From: Paraburkholderia oxyphila NBRC 105797
GTDB taxonomy: Bacteria > Pseudomonadota > Gammaproteobacteria > Burkholderiales > Burkholderiaceae
Direction of reading: 5' to 3'
DNA: 64,000 bases
Assembly (NCBI RefSeq): GCF_000685075.1
Contig: NZ_BAYD01000056.1
Span: 1 to 64,000, forward strand
The notes under the pieces were generated by a model. That model was given only the letters and a program-made list of their open reading frames with translations. It ran no database searches and had not been told where the DNA came from. The translations under genes and the position numbers were made by a program. Below are positions 18,520-27,543 of the stretch, in pieces (the first letter of the stretch is position 1; each line of letters opens with the position of its first letter).

Positions 18520-18556
18520 ACGGCGGCGCAGCTTCTTGCGAAGCATGCGCCGCCGT
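18520..18556 (-). terminator. Strong hairpin after rpsU
   Basis: An 11-bp stem ACGGCGGCGCA / TGCGCCGCCGT extends into GCTTC / GAAGC with a single bulged A and a TTGC loop. It lies 22 bases after the rpsU stop. On the minus strand it is followed by TTTGCATTT, a modest T-rich tail. Confidence 0.65.
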
Positions 18557-18578
18557 CTGGCGGAAGCTGAAGCGGCTC

Positions 18579-18791
18579 TTAGTGGAGCTTCTTCGGCAGC
18601 ATCTGGCTGCGCAGACGCTTGTGCAGGCGCTTCACAGCAGCAGCCTTCTTGCGCTTGCGCACGGCCGTCGGCTTTTCGTAAGACTGACGCTCACGCAGCT
18701 CGGCGATCAGGCCATTCTTTTCGATTGCACGGCGGAAGCGGCGGATGGCCACTTCGAACGGCTCGTTTTCCTTCAGAAGAATCGTCGTCAT
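18579..18791 (-). CDS. rpsU: 30S ribosomal protein S21
   Basis: This 70-residue basic protein is S21: MTTILLKENEPFEVAIRRF, RRAIEKNGLIAELRERQSYE and the Arg/Lys-rich C-terminus. Burkholderia usually have more than one rpsU paralogue. The upstream 400 bases (18792-19194) contain no gene. They hold AAGATCT-type inverted repeats near 19031-19068 and a GTGGCG / CGCCAC stem near 19110-19138 that may terminate the adjacent reductase gene. Confidence 0.97.
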   Translation of the reverse strand: MTTILLKENEPFEVAIRRFRRAIEKNGLIAELRERQSYEKPTAVRKRKKAAAVKRLHKRLRSQMLPKKLH

Positions 18792-19194
18792 GTATTTCCT
18801 AACTCAATCGCTTGATACGGTTCAAAGGCGCGAACGGCAACCACCATTCACGCACCGGCCCTCCGGTCGTTCGCCACGATGGGGGCGTAACGAAAGGCAA
18901 GGCGGCCACGGAGGCCGGAAAAGAGAAGTAGGGGGTTCACAGCGGAACGCGATCAGGTAGACCTTGCTGCAACACACCTGACCGCCGGTTTGCGGCCGCC
19001 AACAGTAACGAACACGGCAACAAAACAGGCAAAGATCTCAATTCACTCCCAATGATATCAGGAAAAGATCTTGCCAGCCACACTTTCTTGATTCTACTCA
19101 GACACTTGCGTGGCGAACACCGCCCGGCGGGCCCGCCACGCACCTAGGACTCCTGGATGAACGCGTTGCGCCCCTCGCGAGTCGCGTTGCGGGT

Positions 19195-20136
19195 TCAGGC
19201 GCTCGCGTCGTTGAGCGCCTGGATGTCCGCCGGATCGAGCTTCAGGCGCACCGCGGCCACGAGGCTCCCGAGTTGCTCGAGCGATGTCGCGCTCGCGATC
19301 GGCGCGGTGATGCTCGGCCGCGCGATCAGCCACGCGAGCGCCACGGCCGCCAGCGAGCTGTTGTGGCGCCCGGCCACGTAGTCGAGCGCCGCGAGAATGC
19401 GCACCCCGCGATGGTCGAGATAGCGCTCGACGCGCGAGCCGCGCGTGCTCTTCGCGAGATCTTCGCGCGAACGGTATTTGCCTGACAAAAATCCGCTCGC
19501 GAGGCTGTAATAGGGCACGACCGCGAGCTTCTGCGCGAGCGCCACGGGCTCGATGTCGGCCTCGTAGGCGGCGCGATCATACAGGTTGTATTCGGGTTGG
19601 AGGATCTGGTATGCGGGCAGACCGGTCTTGTGCGCAACTGCGAGGGCTTCCTCGATGCGCGCCCCCGTGTAGTTCGACGCGCCCACCACGCGCACCTTGC
19701 CCGCCTCGATCAGGCGCTGGTAGGCACCGAGCGTCTCCTCGAGCGGGACCTTCTGGTCGTCCTCGTGCGAGAAGTAGACGTCGATGTGGTCGGTCTGCAG
19801 GCGGCGCAGCGAGTCTTCCACGGCCGCCTGGATGTTCGCGGCTGAGAGGCCGGGGCGGCGGGGGTCCTTTGCCACTTTCGTTGCGATCACCACCTTTTCG
19901 CGCTTGCCACTCCGGGCGAGCCATTTGCCGATGATGGTCTCCGATTCGCCGCCCTGGTTGCCGGGCACCCAGGCGGAGTAGACGTCCGCGGTGTCGATGA
20001 AATTGAGGCCGGCGTCGGTGAAGGCGTCGAGGATCGAGAAGGAGGTTGCCTCGTCGGCGGTCCAGCCGAATACGTTGCCGCCGAACATCAGCGGCGCGAC
20101 CTGCAAGGCCGAAGTGCCGATCCTGCGTAGTTCCAT
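19195..20136 (-). CDS. Aldo/keto reductase
   Basis: This 313-residue TIM-barrel NADPH-dependent oxidoreductase has the catalytic Asp and Tyr in FIDTADVYSAW, Lys in VVIATKVAK and His in VYFSHEDD. NADPH-binding regions are VVGASNYTGARIEEA and SITAPIASATSLEQL. The family reduces aldehydes, ketones or sugar derivatives; the substrate is unknown. The ATG at 20136 (MELRRIGTSALQVAP) has GGGAGA upstream. It is next to fliT but functionally unrelated. Confidence 0.92.
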   Translation of the reverse strand: MELRRIGTSALQVAPLMFGGNVFGWTADEATSFSILDAFTDAGLNFIDTADVYSAWVPGNQGGESETIIGKWLARSGKREKVVIATKVAKDPRRPGLSAANIQAAVEDSLRRLQTDHIDVYFSHEDDQKVPLEETLGAYQRLIEAGKVRVVGASNYTGARIEEALAVAHKTGLPAYQILQPEYNLYDRAAYEADIEPVALAQKLAVVPYYSLASGFLSGKYRSREDLAKSTRGSRVERYLDHRGVRILAALDYVAGRHNSSLAAVALAWLIARPSITAPIASATSLEQLGSLVAAVRLKLDPADIQALNDASA

Positions 20137-20228
20137 GGTGTCTCCCAAAAAAAGCGGGAATGAGGAACTGCTGAGGATACGCCGGCTCGACGAACCTTGC
20201 TGGCGCGCCACGCAATCGGCGCGACCAG

Positions 20229-20549
20229 CTACATGCGGGCGACGCTGTGATAGGACTTGACCGCGCTATAGCGCGACATCGCCCCCGAGAATTTCGCCAT
20301 TTCTTCCGCGAAGGCAGTCTGCAACTCGGAGCGCGAGTTGGCTGCACGCGTCAAAATCTGCGCGTCGATGGCCTGAATGCGCTGCACGACGTCGAGCGAC
20401 TCGCGCGGCTGCTCCGGCTGCAACGACATCAGGAGCGGATCGCGCACGAGAGAAAGGCGCACGACCTCTTCCCAGTTTTCGAGCAACGACGCAGCTTCCA
20501 TCTGCAACGTATGCGACAGCACTGTCGCGAGGATTTGGGACTGGTTCAC
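20229..20549 (-). CDS. fliT: FliT-like flagellar export chaperone
   Basis: This 106-residue, mostly helical protein directly follows fliD (11-base gap), the classical position of fliT. FliT proteins are short helical chaperones for FliD, and in enterobacteria they also bind FlhDC. The sequence (VLSHTLQMEAASLLENWEEVVRLSLVRD...) is compatible, but the family is poorly conserved, so the call leans on position. Confidence 0.78.
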   Translation of the reverse strand: MNQSQILATVLSHTLQMEAASLLENWEEVVRLSLVRDPLLMSLQPEQPRESLDVVQRIQAIDAQILTRAANSRSELQTAFAEEMAKFSGAMSRYSAVKSYHSVARM

Positions 20550-20560
20550 GCCGGGACTCC

Positions 20561-22450
20561 TTAGCCGCTCTTGGCGGTCGCAAGTGCGCCCGCGCTATTG
20601 GCGCCGCCGAACAACGCCGTCAGGTATTGCGTGTTGCTGTTCATCGTCGCCATTAACGTGTTCAGCGCGGTGAACTGCGCATTGTATTGCGAGGTGAGCT
20701 GCGCGATATACGCAGTCAGTTGTGTCTGCTGGTCAGTGATGCTCTGCAGGCTGCTGTTGAGCGCAGTGGTCGCGTTGGCAATGGTGCCGTTGGTCTGTGT
20801 ATAGCCTTCGATGTCGTTGTTTAGTTGGGTCCCGATGCCGTTGGTCGTGTTAAACAACGCAGCCACGGTCGAAGGCGAGTTCTGCAACGCGTTATTGAGT
20901 GTCGTCGAATTCGTCGACAGCGTGCCGTCCGCGTTCAGCGTAATGCCAATGGCCGCGAGCGTGACCGTTCCCGTGCCAGTTTTGACCCCGCTGCCCACGA
21001 TGCTGGCGAGCGCGTTCTGCATCGAATTCACCACCGAGCTCCCCATCAGAGGGCCCGCGCTTCCCGACGAGCCCGAGGACAACGTGCCGGTCGTCAAGGT
21101 GCCGAAGGTCGAGACGAGCGAGTTGTACAGACTGACGAAGTTCGTGATCGTGGTGGCCTGCGTGGATGTGTCGGTGGCGACCGTGAGCGTCTGGTCGCCC
21201 GTCGCGCTCATGCTGAGCGTGACGCCCGCAATCGCGCTCGTCGAGGAGTTCGTCGAGCTCGTGACCGTCGTTCCGTCGACCGTGAACACGGCATCCTGCG
21301 CCGCCGTCGTCTGCGACCAGCCGCCGGTGGAGCTGATCGTCGACGTGTTCGTCGCAGCCGTCGAAGTTACCCCGAGGCTACTCAGGCCGTTGTCCGCCGT
21401 GGCGTTGACGCCGACGCTGATGGTGTTCGCCGCACCGGCCGTATTGGACGTGAGCACGAGCGATTGCGTGCCGTCCGTATTCGTTTGCACCGATGCCGTG
21501 AGGCCGGGATTGCTGCTCGATCCGTTGATGGCATCGGCAATGCCTTGCAACGTGTTGTTCGAGCTATCGATACTCAGCGACATCGACGTCGAGCCGAGCG
21601 AAACGGTCAGGGAACCCGTGCCTAGCTGTGCGCCGCTCGTGAACTCGCCCGACGTGATCGATTGTGCGTCGGTGGCGTCCGCACCGGTCGTCTGCGTCCA
21701 GGCGAGCGAACCCGTAGACGCGATCGTCGAGGCCGAGGTCCCAGCCGTCGAGGTCACCGCGAGCTTCGAAAGGCCGTTGTCCGTGGTCGCGGAAACGCCG
21801 ACGCTGATCGTGTTGGCGGCGCCAGTCGCCGACGAGCGCAACACGAGGTGAGCACCATCGGAACCCGTCACGATGGTCGCCGTGACGCCGGGGTTGTTGC
21901 TCGCCGAGTTGATCGCAGCCGCAATGCCACTGAGCGTGTTGTTGGTGCTGTTGATCGAGATCTGGGCCGAGTTGCCGCCAACCGAGACCGTGAGCGTGCC
22001 GGTGCCGAGCTGTGCCGTCGAGCTGAACGCAGTCGAGGACAAGGCCTGCGCCGTCGCGAGCTGCTGGACGTTGATGTCGTAGGAGCCCGCGACCGCACCG
22101 GTTCCCGCCGATGCCGTGAGCCCGGTGCCGCTGGACGTCGCGGTATAGGTCGACTGCAGCGAACCGTTGGACAGCGACGCCACGCCTACCTGGAGCGCCG
22201 AAAGCGCGGCGGAGAGCGTACCGTACGCCGTAATCTGGGTGGTGTCGTTCGTTTGCTCCGCCGAGAGAACGGCGGATTGCCCTGCTGTCTTGGCATTGAC
22301 CAGCGCGGTCACCAGCGAGTTGACGTCCATCGACGAGTTGCCGGTGGAGCCGCTGATGAGCGACTGCGCCGCTTCCTGCACGGCCGTATTCGCGCTCGAC
22401 TGCGCCGCCGTGATTGCCGCGTTGGTGGTGGCCGTGTTGATCGTCGACAT
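20561..22450 (-). CDS. fliD: FliD flagellar filament cap protein with internal duplication
   Basis: This 629-residue FliD forms the filament cap and promotes flagellin polymerisation. The N-terminal helical part (residues about 40-100, SSMDVNSLVTALVNAKTAG) and the C-terminal coiled region are typical. Two related segments of about 128 residues begin at AQLGTGTLTVSVGG (residue 146) and AQLGTGSLTVSLGS (residue 274). Both continue through NNTL.GIA.AIN, AANTISVGV and DNGLS.L.VTST. This makes the protein longer than many FliDs (about 450-500). The ATG at 22450 has AAAGG upstream. Confidence 0.93.
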   Translation of the reverse strand: MSTINTATTNAAITAAQSSANTAVQEAAQSLISGSTGNSSMDVNSLVTALVNAKTAGQSAVLSAEQTNDTTQITAYGTLSAALSALQVGVASLSNGSLQSTYTATSSGTGLTASAGTGAVAGSYDINVQQLATAQALSSTAFSSTAQLGTGTLTVSVGGNSAQISINSTNNTLSGIAAAINSASNNPGVTATIVTGSDGAHLVLRSSATGAANTISVGVSATTDNGLSKLAVTSTAGTSASTIASTGSLAWTQTTGADATDAQSITSGEFTSGAQLGTGSLTVSLGSTSMSLSIDSSNNTLQGIADAINGSSSNPGLTASVQTNTDGTQSLVLTSNTAGAANTISVGVNATADNGLSSLGVTSTAATNTSTISSTGGWSQTTAAQDAVFTVDGTTVTSSTNSSTSAIAGVTLSMSATGDQTLTVATDTSTQATTITNFVSLYNSLVSTFGTLTTGTLSSGSSGSAGPLMGSSVVNSMQNALASIVGSGVKTGTGTVTLAAIGITLNADGTLSTNSTTLNNALQNSPSTVAALFNTTNGIGTQLNNDIEGYTQTNGTIANATTALNSSLQSITDQQTQLTAYIAQLTSQYNAQFTALNTLMATMNSNTQYLTALFGGANSAGALATAKSG

Positions 22451-22495
22451 GCTGGAACCTTTAACGCCGGAGTTGACAGGACTTTGCAAACGAAG

Positions 22496-22517
22496 AATGG
22501 GAGGCGAGCCTCCCATT
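22496..22517 (-). terminator. Hairpin between fliC copy 1 and fliD
   Basis: A perfect 9-bp stem AATGGGAGG / CCTCCCATT with a CGAG loop lies about 70 bases after the fliC stop. There is no strong T-run, so it may reduce rather than stop readthrough into fliD. Confidence 0.55.
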
Positions 22518-22584
22518 GGGTCAAGCAGGGGCGGCGCGATCCGCGAATGTCATCGGAAAAGCGCTGCCCATGTCTGCGCTGCGC

Positions 22585-23790
22585 TTACTGGAGCAGCTTC
22601 AGCACTTGCTGCGGCTGCGAGTTCGCCTGGGCCAGCACCGAGATGCCGGCTTGCTGCAGCACCTGCGCCTTGCTCAGGTTCGCCGTTTCCTGCGCGAAGT
22701 CGGCGTCCGTGATCTGCGACTGCGCGCTCGACAGGTCGGTCGACTCGGCCTGCTGCGTGGTGGCGATGCCTTCGAAACGGTTCTGCGCCGCGCCCAGCGT
22801 TGCCTGCAGGTTGTTCACCGTCGACAGCGCCGAGTCGATCGACTCAATCGCAGCGCTCGCGCCGTTGGCCGTGCTGACGTTGATGTCGGCAACTTGCGGA
22901 ACGCTGTTGTTTGCGTTGATCGACGAGACTTCGTTCGATGCGTTCACGTCCGTGACGTTGTATGCCGTCGCCGCGGTCGAAGTCAACGTCGCTCCGGCAG
23001 ACGCGTACGTAGCCGTCGCGCCGCCCGTGGTCGCCAGCGACAGTTGGCCAGTGCCGCTCGTCACACTGATACCGAACGCGCTGCTCAGCACCGAGGTATC
23101 GGTGATCGCCGTATTGTTCTGGTCCGTGAACGTGTAGCCGCCGCTGCCGTTGGCAATCACGTTGATTTCCGTGAGCTGCGCCGTCGTGTCGCTCGAGCTC
23201 GTGGCGGCGCCACTCGTGTCCACACCCAGCGACGACACGTCGACCGTGCCCAGCACCGTGCCGCTTGCCGCGCTGCCGCCGCCGAGCTGCGAGGCCGACA
23301 TGTTCGTCGACAGGTTCAGCGTCATCGTCTGGCCTACGTTCGCGCCCACCTGGAACGTCACCGCGCCGGCCGAACCGTTCAGCAGGTTCTTGCCGTTGTA
23401 CGTGGTCTGCGAAGCGATGCGGTTCACTTCCGCGATCTGCTGCTGCACTTCCGACTGCAGCGACTGCATGTCGCTCGACGACAGCGTGCCGTTCGACGCT
23501 TCCACCGCGAGCTGACGGATCGTCTGCAGGCTGGAGGTGATCTGCGACAGGCCGCTGCTTGCCGTTTGCACGATCGAGGTGCCGTCGTTCGCGTTCGACA
23601 CGCCCTGGTTCAGGCCGTTGATCTGCGTTTGCAGCGTCGTCGAGATCGCCAGGCCTGCTGCGTCGTCCGCTGCGCTGTTGATGCGCTTGCCCGAGGACAG
23701 GCGCGTGATCGCCTGCGACAGGGCGCTGCCCGAACCGTTCAGGTTCTCTTGCGCGACGAGCGAGCTGATATTGCTGTTGATGGTGAGCAT
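22585..23790 (-). CDS. fliC: Flagellin, copy 1 (401 residues)
   Basis: This flagellin has the conserved N-terminal D0/D1 region (MLTINSNISSLVAQENLNGS, LSSGKRINSAADDAAGLAI) and C-terminal D1/D0 region (AAQNRFEGIATTQQAESTDL, VLQQAGISVLAQANSQPQQV). The central domain is short. It is nearly identical to the tandem copy 2, except for about 20 extra residues and a divergent stretch around residues 240-285. It has its own FliA promoter. GGAGA lies before the ATG. Confidence 0.96.
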   Translation of the reverse strand: MLTINSNISSLVAQENLNGSGSALSQAITRLSSGKRINSAADDAAGLAISTTLQTQINGLNQGVSNANDGTSIVQTASSGLSQITSSLQTIRQLAVEASNGTLSSSDMQSLQSEVQQQIAEVNRIASQTTYNGKNLLNGSAGAVTFQVGANVGQTMTLNLSTNMSASQLGGGSAASGTVLGTVDVSSLGVDTSGAATSSSDTTAQLTEINVIANGSGGYTFTDQNNTAITDTSVLSSAFGISVTSGTGQLSLATTGGATATYASAGATLTSTAATAYNVTDVNASNEVSSINANNSVPQVADINVSTANGASAAIESIDSALSTVNNLQATLGAAQNRFEGIATTQQAESTDLSSAQSQITDADFAQETANLSKAQVLQQAGISVLAQANSQPQQVLKLLQ

Positions 23791-23868
23791 TCGAATCTCC
23801 CAAACGGCATCAATGCCAAACTTCTGTTTGTCCAGTCGGGCAGGCCTGATGACGCTGCCCCTGACTGG

Positions 23869-23895
23869 TTTACGGTCGGGGCGGGGCAGACTTTA
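23869..23895 (-). promoter_or_regulatory. FliA (sigma-28) promoter of fliC copy 1
   Basis: On the minus strand the site reads TAAAGTCT, 11 bases, then ACCGTAAA. It lies in the 129-base gap between the two flagellin genes, with the -10 about 79 bases before the ATG. It matches the promoter of copy 2 at both boxes. Confidence 0.85.
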
Positions 23896-23919
23896 GCCCC
23901 CGCCTCCACCCGGTAACGG

Positions 23920-25059
23920 TTACTGGAGCAGCTTGAGCACTTGCTGCGGCTGCGAGTTCGCCTGCGCCAGCACCGAGATGCCGGCTTGCTGCAGCACCTG
24001 CGCCTTGCTCAGGTTCGCCGTTTCCTGTGCGAAGTCGGCGTCCGTGATCTGCGACTGGGCGCTCGACAGGTCGGTCGACTCGGCCTGCTGCGTGGTGGCG
24101 ATACCTTCGAAACGGTTCTGGGCCGCGCCCAGCGTCGCTTGCAGGTTGTTCACCGTCGACAGCGCCGCGTCGATCGACTCGATCGCCGCGCTCGCGCCGT
24201 TGGCCGTGCTGACGTTGATGTCGGAAACTTGCGGAACGGTGTTGTTCGCATTGATCGACGCGACTTCGTTCGATGCGTTCACGTCGGTCACCGCCGTGCC
24301 AAGCGTCAGGACGCCGGAGCCGCTCGATGCCGCAATGCCCGAGAACGCGCTGCCCAGCACCGACGTATCGGTGATCGCCGTGTTGTTCTGGTCCGTGAAC
24401 GTGTAGCCACCGCTGCCGTTGGCGATCACATTGATTTCCGTGAGCTGCGCCGTCGTGTCGGTCGAGCTCGTGGCGTTACCACTCGTGTCCACGCCCAGCG
24501 ACGACACGTCAACCGTGCCCAGCACCGTGCCGCTCGCTGCGCTGCCGCCGCCGAGCTGCGAGGCCGACATGTTCGTCGACAGGTTCAGCGTCATCGTCTG
24601 GCCAACGTTCGCGCCCACCTGGAACGTCACCGCGCCAGCCGAACCATTGAGCAGGTTCTTGCCGTTGTACGTGGTCTGCGAAGCAATGCGGTTCACTTCC
24701 GCGATCTGCTGCTGCACTTCCGACTGCAGCGACTGCATGTCGCTCGACGACAGCGTGCCGTTCGACGCTTCCACTGCCAGCTGTCGGATCGTCTGAAGGC
24801 TGGAGGTGATCTGCGACAGGCCGCTGCTTGCCGTTTGCACGATCGAGGTGCCGTCGTTCGCGTTCGATACGCCCTGATTCAGGCCGTTGATCTGCGTTTG
24901 CAGCGTCGTCGAGATCGCCAGGCCTGCTGCGTCGTCCGCTGCGCTGTTGATGCGCTTGCCCGAGGACAGACGCGTAATCGCCTGCGACAGGGCGCTGCCC
25001 GAACCGTTCAGGTTCTCTTGCGCGACGAGCGAGCTGATATTGCTGTTGATGGTGAGCAT
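23920..25059 (-). CDS. Flagellin, copy 2 (379 residues)
   Basis: This tandem flagellin paralogue has the same D0/D1 ends as copy 1 and is almost identical to it over the first 220 and last 110 residues. The centre is different and shorter (IAASSGSGVLTLGTAVTD). I start at the ATG at 25059, which matches copy 1; the open frame upstream to 25443 is not flagellin. Its own FliA promoter lies upstream. Either copy could be the major filament subunit. Confidence 0.95.
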   Translation of the reverse strand: MLTINSNISSLVAQENLNGSGSALSQAITRLSSGKRINSAADDAAGLAISTTLQTQINGLNQGVSNANDGTSIVQTASSGLSQITSSLQTIRQLAVEASNGTLSSSDMQSLQSEVQQQIAEVNRIASQTTYNGKNLLNGSAGAVTFQVGANVGQTMTLNLSTNMSASQLGGGSAASGTVLGTVDVSSLGVDTSGNATSSTDTTAQLTEINVIANGSGGYTFTDQNNTAITDTSVLGSAFSGIAASSGSGVLTLGTAVTDVNASNEVASINANNTVPQVSDINVSTANGASAAIESIDAALSTVNNLQATLGAAQNRFEGIATTQQAESTDLSSAQSQITDADFAQETANLSKAQVLQQAGISVLAQANSQPQQVLKLLQ

Positions 25060-25141
25060 TCGAATCTCCGAACGGCTTCGAGCCAGATTTCTTGAGGTTG
25101 GATGGGACGACGACGCTGTGATGATCGCCGCCTCTTGCTCG

Positions 25142-25168
25142 TTTACGGTTGGCTGCCGAAAGACTTTA
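25142..25168 (-). promoter_or_regulatory. FliA (sigma-28) promoter of fliC copy 2
   Basis: On the minus strand the site reads TAAAGTCT, 11 bases, then ACCGTAAA. The -10 element lies about 83 bases before the ATG. The two boxes are identical to those of copy 1, while the 11-base spacer differs. Confidence 0.85.
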
Positions 25169-25338
25169 GCGGGGCCCGGAAATATGCGGGCCGGATCGAC
25201 GCAGCGCGCGAGCCTCGACGTCTTGTGCCGTGCAGCGCCTGCGCGCGCGGCGGCGCGGCCGCGAGCAACCGCGCCCCTCAACTTCCGCGCGGATCGGCCG
25301 TTATCCGCAGAGGAGAGGAAAAATGCGAGGCAGATGAC

Positions 25339-26784
25339 ATGGCGCAGGGCAATCACGCGGGGCAAACGCCGGGTCGTGCCCAGCAGGTGCCTGCGTGCTC
25401 GAGCGTCGAGCGTTATCACGCGGCGCTGCGCTGTTACACGCACGGCGCCTTCGACGACGTGCTGCGCACGCTTTCACCCTTGTTCGCCGCCTTCTCGGGC
25501 CTGGCGCTCGAGGTGCGCGTCGCGGCGCTCAATCTCGCCGCCGCCGCATCGCTCGCGCTCGACCGTCCGGAACACGCACTCGCGCACTGGCAGTCGGCCG
25601 TCACGCTCAAACCCGATTACGCCGAAGCGCACAGCAACCTGGGCGTGGTCCTGCGCCGGCTGGGCCGCTTCGAGGAGGCGGCTCAGGCGTGCCACATCGC
25701 GCTTGGCCACCGGCCCGATTATGCGAGCGCGTGGAACAACCTCGCGAACGCGCTCGGCGATCTCAGGCGCCATGCAGAGGCCGAATCCGCCTGGCGGCAG
25801 GCCATCGCGCTGCGCCCCGACTATCCCGATGCGCGCTACAACCTTGCTCAATGTCTGCTCGCCGCCGGCCGCTTCGAAGAGGCGTGGCCTTTGCACGAGG
25901 CGCGCTACGACGCGCGCCTGAGCGACCGGAATGCGTTCGCGCCGCCGCTCGCGCTGCCACAATGGCAAGGCGAGCCACTCGCAGGCAAGTCACTGCTCGT
26001 CTGGACCGAGCAGGGCTATGGCGACCTGATTCAGTTCGGGCGGTTTCTTGCGCCGCTCAAGGTAAGCGGCGCGCGCCGCGTGACGCTCGCGTGCGCGAGC
26101 GCACTGCACGCCCTCTTCGACGGCGCGCCCGGCATCGACGCTGTAACGCACGAGCAAGCCGTCACCGATCCCTCGGCATTCGACTACTGGACGTTTGCGC
26201 TGAGCGTGCCGCTGCACCTCGGCACCACGGCGCAAACCATTGCGCCCGCAGTGTGGCTAAAGGCGCCGGCCACGCGCGTGGCCACATGGCGCGAGCCCAT
26301 CGCGCGGCTCGACGGCCTGCGCGTCGGTCTCGTCTGGAAGGGCAATCCGGCACACAAGAACGATGCGAACCGCTCGCTGCCCGCGCTGGAAACGCTCGCG
26401 CCACTCTGGGACGTCGCGGGCGTGCGCTTCGTGAGCCTGCAAAAAGGCCATGGTGAGGACGAGGCACGCCACGCGCCGACGCACCTGCCAATGCTGCACC
26501 TCGGCTCGGCACTCGGAGATTTTGCCGATACCGCGGCTGTGCTCGATCAGCTCGATCTGCTGATCTGCGTGGATACGGCGATCGCGCATCTGGCCGCCGC
26601 CCTCGGCAAACCTTGCTGGGTGCTGCTGCCCGGGATCGGCACGGACTGGCGCTGGCAGCGCGAAGGACACGAGTCGATCTGGTACCCTGGGACGCTGCGT
26701 CTTTTCAGGCAGCGCGCGGGAGGAGATTGGGCTGAAGCGATCGCCGAGGTTCGCGACGCCCTCGCGAAGCGCGTGGCCGCCTGA
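25339..26784 (+). CDS. TPR-repeat protein with C-terminal glycosyltransferase-like domain
   Basis: This 481-residue protein has three to four TPRs in residues about 60-190 (KPDYAEAHSNLGVVLRRLGR, RPDYASAWNNLANALGDL, RPDYPDARYNLAQCLLAAGR). A GT9/heptosyltransferase-like C-terminus follows: GLRVGLVWKGNPAHKNDANR, then LDLLICVDTAIAHLAAALGK and PCWVLLP. Genes of this build often flank flagellin genes and glycosylate flagellin; that role is inferred from position. It is divergent from the flagellin genes. The ATG at 25339 has GAGG nine bases upstream. Confidence 0.82.
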   Translation: MAQGNHAGQTPGRAQQVPACSSVERYHAALRCYTHGAFDDVLRTLSPLFAAFSGLALEVRVAALNLAAAASLALDRPEHALAHWQSAVTLKPDYAEAHSNLGVVLRRLGRFEEAAQACHIALGHRPDYASAWNNLANALGDLRRHAEAESAWRQAIALRPDYPDARYNLAQCLLAAGRFEEAWPLHEARYDARLSDRNAFAPPLALPQWQGEPLAGKSLLVWTEQGYGDLIQFGRFLAPLKVSGARRVTLACASALHALFDGAPGIDAVTHEQAVTDPSAFDYWTFALSVPLHLGTTAQTIAPAVWLKAPATRVATWREPIARLDGLRVGLVWKGNPAHKNDANRSLPALETLAPLWDVAGVRFVSLQKGHGEDEARHAPTHLPMLHLGSALGDFADTAAVLDQLDLLICVDTAIAHLAAALGKPCWVLLPGIGTDWRWQREGHESIWYPGTLRLFRQRAGGDWAEAIAEVRDALAKRVAA

Positions 26785-26871
26785 GGTAGCGCGCGCTCAT
26801 CTGCCCTGAAAGGAATCGAACGACGAAAGGCGCCGCGAAGCCAATCGATTCGCGGCCTCTCGAACGCAGGT

Positions 26872-27474
26872 CTAATGTGCGAAATAGAGTTCGGCCATCT
26901 CGCGCATTTCCGGCTCGCCGCGCGGGCTTTTGCTCGCGAGCGCCCAAAGGTCGAAAGTGGCGGGGCGCGCAATCGTCGCCACCACGGCGAAGCCCGCCGA
27001 TTGCAGCGAACCGCGCAGCACGCGTTCGGTGAAACCGCAGCGGTGCGCCATGTACAGATTGCCCTTCGCCATCGACGAACGCAGCCCGTAGAGGATATCG
27101 AGCGGCGCGATCGGTCCGCCTGACGAGATGTACGCGGGCTCCAGCAGCCGGTCCTGCGCGACGAGCGCGCATACCGACTTCAGGTCCGGACACGTGATCA
27201 CCGCGAAGCCGTCGTCGCGCAGCACGCGATGGAACTCGCGCAGCGCGACTGAAACTTCGTGCGGGTAGAGATGCTCGATGTTGTGGCTCGAGTACAGGGC
27301 ATCGACCGAAGCGCTCTCGACTGCGCTCATGTCCGTCATCGTCCCGACGATGTCCGGCTCGACCGAAGGGTCGATATCGAAACGCAGCTCGCGCCACTCG
27401 TGCGTGTTGAAGCCTTTGACCGTATTGGCCTTGCGCGCCGGACCACAGCCCACGTGCAGAAAGGATTTGCTCAT
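26872..27474 (-). CDS. Class I SAM-dependent methyltransferase
   Basis: This 200-residue protein has SAM motif I FLHVGCGPARK and the downstream acidic residue in LRFDIDPSVEPD. Other conserved parts are VDALYSSHNIEHLYPHEV and ALREFHRVLRDDGFAVITCP, the Methyltransf_11 pattern often seen in surface-sugar modification enzymes. It lies between two TPR-type glycosyltransferase genes, so methylation of a flagellin glycan is plausible but unproven. I start at the ATG at 27474; a TTG at 27495 is the alternative. Confidence 0.85.
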   Translation of the reverse strand: MSKSFLHVGCGPARKANTVKGFNTHEWRELRFDIDPSVEPDIVGTMTDMSAVESASVDALYSSHNIEHLYPHEVSVALREFHRVLRDDGFAVITCPDLKSVCALVAQDRLLEPAYISSGGPIAPLDILYGLRSSMAKGNLYMAHRCGFTERVLRGSLQSAGFAVVATIARPATFDLWALASKSPRGEPEMREMAELYFAH

Positions 27475-27543
27475 CTTGATCGAGTCGAATAACAAGGTTA
27501 GTTTGCGCCGTCGACGCCGGGCATTTGCACGGCGCCAGCGGCG

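Noticed and set aside
22460..22486. FliA-promoter-like sequence before fliD (CAAAGTCC-N11-GCGTTAAA)
   Set aside because: The -10 would lie only 10 bases before the fliD ATG and overlap its ribosome site, so the transcript would be leaderless. Cotranscription with fliC copy 1 is simpler.
20811..23137. Several open frames antisense to fliD and fliC
   Set aside because: They mirror the Thr/Ser/Ala-rich coding strand; the flagellar genes explain the DNA.
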